A DNA stretch of 56,366 bases from an uncultured Flavobacteriaceae bacterium (lineage in GTDB: Bacteria; Bacteroidota; Bacteroidia; Flavobacteriales; Flavobacteriaceae), in assembly GCA_937136455.1 (NCBI GenBank), contig CAKZOO010000004.1:1-56366 (forward strand), written 5' to 3'. Made by a program: the position numbers and the translations under genes. Positions 54,697-56,366 of the stretch are shown piece after piece. Position 1 is the first letter of the stretch; every line of letters starts with the position of its first letter. The notes below the pieces were generated by a model. That model did no database searches. It was given only the letters and a program-made list of their open reading frames with translations, and was not told the DNA's origin.

Positions 54697-56366
54697 ATGG
54701 ATAATATTTATTTCTTAATGATTTTCGCACTTGCAGTGCTTGCCGTTGTTGACTTAGTTGTAGGGGTAAGTAATGATGCAGTGAACTTTTTGAACTCTGC
54801 AATTGGTTCTAAAGCAATTTCTTTTAAAAAGATTTTGATCATTGCCAGTTTGGGTATTTTTATTGGAGCCGTTTTTTCTAGCGGTATGATGGAGGTTGCT
54901 CGTAAGGGTATTTTTATGCCTGGCGAATTTTACTTTGATGAAATCATGTACATCTTTATGGCGGTAATGATTGGAGATATTCTTTTATTAGATTTCTTCA
55001 ACACCCTAGGAATGCCTACATCAACTACAGTATCGATAGTATTTAACTTGTTAGGAGCTGCTGTTGCTATGTCATTGATCAAAATTGGTGCTGATGAAGC
55101 TCAAACACTTGCTGATTTAGCAACTTATATCAATACACAAAAGGCAATTGAAATTATTACGGGTATTCTTTTGTCAGTTGTGATAGCATTTACTATTGGG
55201 GCCCTAGTCCAATGGTTGTCACGTTTGGTGTTTTCATTCCAATACGAGAAAAAAATTAAAAATTTCGGATTTGTATTTGCTGGAATCTGTTTGACAGGGA
55301 TTGGATATTTCATCTTTTTTAAAGGTCTAAAAGGAACCCCGTATTACAATGACATCAAAGGAGTCCTTGCTGAAAATGGAATGATTGTGATTGGAGCGAT
55401 GTTTGTTTTTTGGTCTTTGATTTCACTATTTATTGACAAAGTTTTAAAGAAAAACGTACTTACTCTTGTAATTGCTATTGGAACCTTTGGTTTAGCGTTA
55501 GCTTTCTCAGGAAACGATTTGGTCAACTTCATTGGAGTGCCAATGGCTGCATATCATTCATTTGAGGCATGGTCAGTTTCTGGAATTCCAGCCAATGAAT
55601 TTTCTATGGAAGTATTAGCTAAGAAAGTTCCAGCGGAGCCATTACTACTCGTTATTGCTGGAGGTATCATGGTCGCTACACTTTGGTTTTCTAAAAAGGC
55701 AAAAAATGTTACTGAAACTGAAATTGGTCTTTCAAGACAAGGAGAAGGAAATGAAAAATTTGAGCCAAATGCATTATCAAAAGCATTGGTAAAAGGAAGT
55801 TCAAAATTAGCAAATCTTCTCGGAGCGGCTCTCCCTGCTGCTGTACAAGAAAAAATAAGCAATAGTTTCGAACAACCTATCAATCATATTTCAGCAGATA
55901 AAGCTAAAGATTTACCAGCATTTGACTTAATTCGTGCTTCGATCAATTTAACAGTTGCTGGTATTTTGATATCTATTGCAACTTCGATGAAATTACCACT
56001 CTCGACTACTTATGTGACTTTCATGGTTGCTATGGGTACGTCACTTGCTGATAAGGCTTGGGGAAGAGAATCGGCAGTATACCGCGTAGCTGGAGTAGTT
56101 AACGTAATTGGTGGTTGGTTCTTTACGGCGATTTCTGCCTTTATCTTTGCTGGTGTAATTACGTATTTAATCTACTTAGGAAAAGGTGCTGCTGTTGCGG
56201 TTCTTTTATTAGTTGCTGCAGGTCTTCTAGTAAGAAATTACCTTTCATATAAAAAAGCAGCTGCTGAAAAATTATTGCCTGCGGGATTAAAGAAGTCTGA
56301 AAGTAAAACAGTTCAAGGAATTATCAGTGAATCTTCAGATAATATCGCTGATGTGATGAAAAGAAC
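54697..56366 (+). CDS. pit: PiT-family inorganic phosphate transporter, 5' part (3' end outside window)
   Basis: At least 556 codons are open to the window edge, so the end is missing. The PiT signature occurs in both repeats: GVSNDAVNFLNSAIG (near residue 25) and FSGNDLVNFIGVP (near residue 270). Membrane helices flank a large central loop (about 330-410), and a last helix group has STTYVTFMVAMGTSLAD and GGWFFTAISAF. It brings phosphate across the inner membrane. It is longer than classic PitA, as in the larger Bacteroidota form. It is probably co-transcribed with the porin. Confidence 0.93.
   Translation, partial: MDNIYFLMIFALAVLAVVDLVVGVSNDAVNFLNSAIGSKAISFKKILIIASLGIFIGAVFSSGMMEVARKGIFMPGEFYFDEIMYIFMAVMIGDILLLDFFNTLGMPTSTTVSIVFNLLGAAVAMSLIKIGADEAQTLADLATYINTQKAIEIITGILLSVVIAFTIGALVQWLSRLVFSFQYEKKIKNFGFVFAGICLTGIGYFIFFKGLKGTPYYNDIKGVLAENGMIVIGAMFVFWSLISLFIDKVLKKNVLTLVIAIGTFGLALAFSGNDLVNFIGVPMAAYHSFEAWSVSGIPANEFSMEVLAKKVPAEPLLLVIAGGIMVATLWFSKKAKNVTETEIGLSRQGEGNEKFEPNALSKALVKGSSKLANLLGAALPAAVQEKISNSFEQPINHISADKAKDLPAFDLIRASINLTVAGILISIATSMKLPLSTTYVTFMVAMGTSLADKAWGRESAVYRVAGVVNVIGGWFFTAISAFIFAGVITYLIYLGKGAAVAVLLLVAAGLLVRNYLSYKKAAAEKLLPAGLKKSESKTVQGIISESSDNIADVMKR

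Noticed and set aside
55125..55883. Minus-strand open frames inside the PiT gene
   Set aside because: The plus-strand frame is open without stop from 54697 to the window end and carries both PiT signatures.

Overview
The window looks like a piece of a marine Flavobacteriia (Bacteroidota) chromosome. The DNA is AT-rich. Exported proteins have short Sec or lipoprotein signals ending in AQ or SC. There are two TonB-dependent receptors, a type IX secretion (T9SS) C-terminal sorting domain, and many Bacteroidota families (DUF3472, DUF3667, DUF5916, DUF1800/DUF1501, GH97). Several promoters fit the Bacteroidota -7 consensus TAnnTTTG with very short leaders. I see no tRNA, rRNA, insertion sequence, prophage or CRISPR array. 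No gene-free stretch is longer than about 240 bases.

Layout. 1-955: 3' end of a dicluster ferredoxin gene, a shared terminator and a PhnA-like zinc-ribbon protein. 1071-7326: a DUF3472 lipoprotein, a GH97 alpha-glucosidase and a convergent TonB-dependent receptor. 7529-10440: a minus-strand operon with a D-aminoacylase-like lipoprotein and two membrane proteins. 10585-18119: a GH3 beta-glucosidase, a CBM9-like/DUF5916 protein, an M14 carboxypeptidase and two small proteins. 18137-21490: a probable copper-uptake operon made of a Cys-rich exported protein, an OprC/NosA-like receptor and a Met/His-rich lipoprotein. 21487-29566: a cluster of exported amide and peptide hydrolases. 29641-34987: acetoacetyl-CoA synthetase, then a sodium-pumping decarboxylase (gamma, alpha, beta). 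35028-38402: an exported zinc metalloprotease, a frameshifted methyltransferase and a rhodanese. 38456-42850: a DUF1800/DUF1501 pair, the second with a T9SS sorting domain, facing a Rieske lipoprotein. 42865-45240: a penicillin acylase-family lipoprotein. 45299-47337: an arsenic operon (arsR, acr3, arsC) with a near-perfect operator. 47414-48885: a U32 protein translationally coupled to a ferredoxin. 48949-51818: an ECF sigma factor, a membrane anti-sigma candidate and a repeat-rich exported protein, all overlapping. 51897-53189: an exported carbamoylase-type M20 hydrolase. 53367-56366: a phosphate-selective porin and a PiT transporter (cut by the window) behind a Pho-box-like repeat.

Together the genes suggest a cell that breaks down glucans and peptides outside or in the periplasm (GH97, GH3, M14, M20, metalloprotease, amidase, aminoacylase, penicillin acylase). 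It also scavenges copper and phosphate through dedicated outer-membrane proteins, resists arsenate and uses sodium energetics. The most interesting points are the copper-uptake module with its CxxxM and HxM residues, the sigma/anti-sigma/amphipathic-repeat operon, the U32-ferredoxin pair, the Pho-box-like repeat, and two hydrolases that lack a textbook metal ligand. Everything here comes from reading the sequence; no database search was run.
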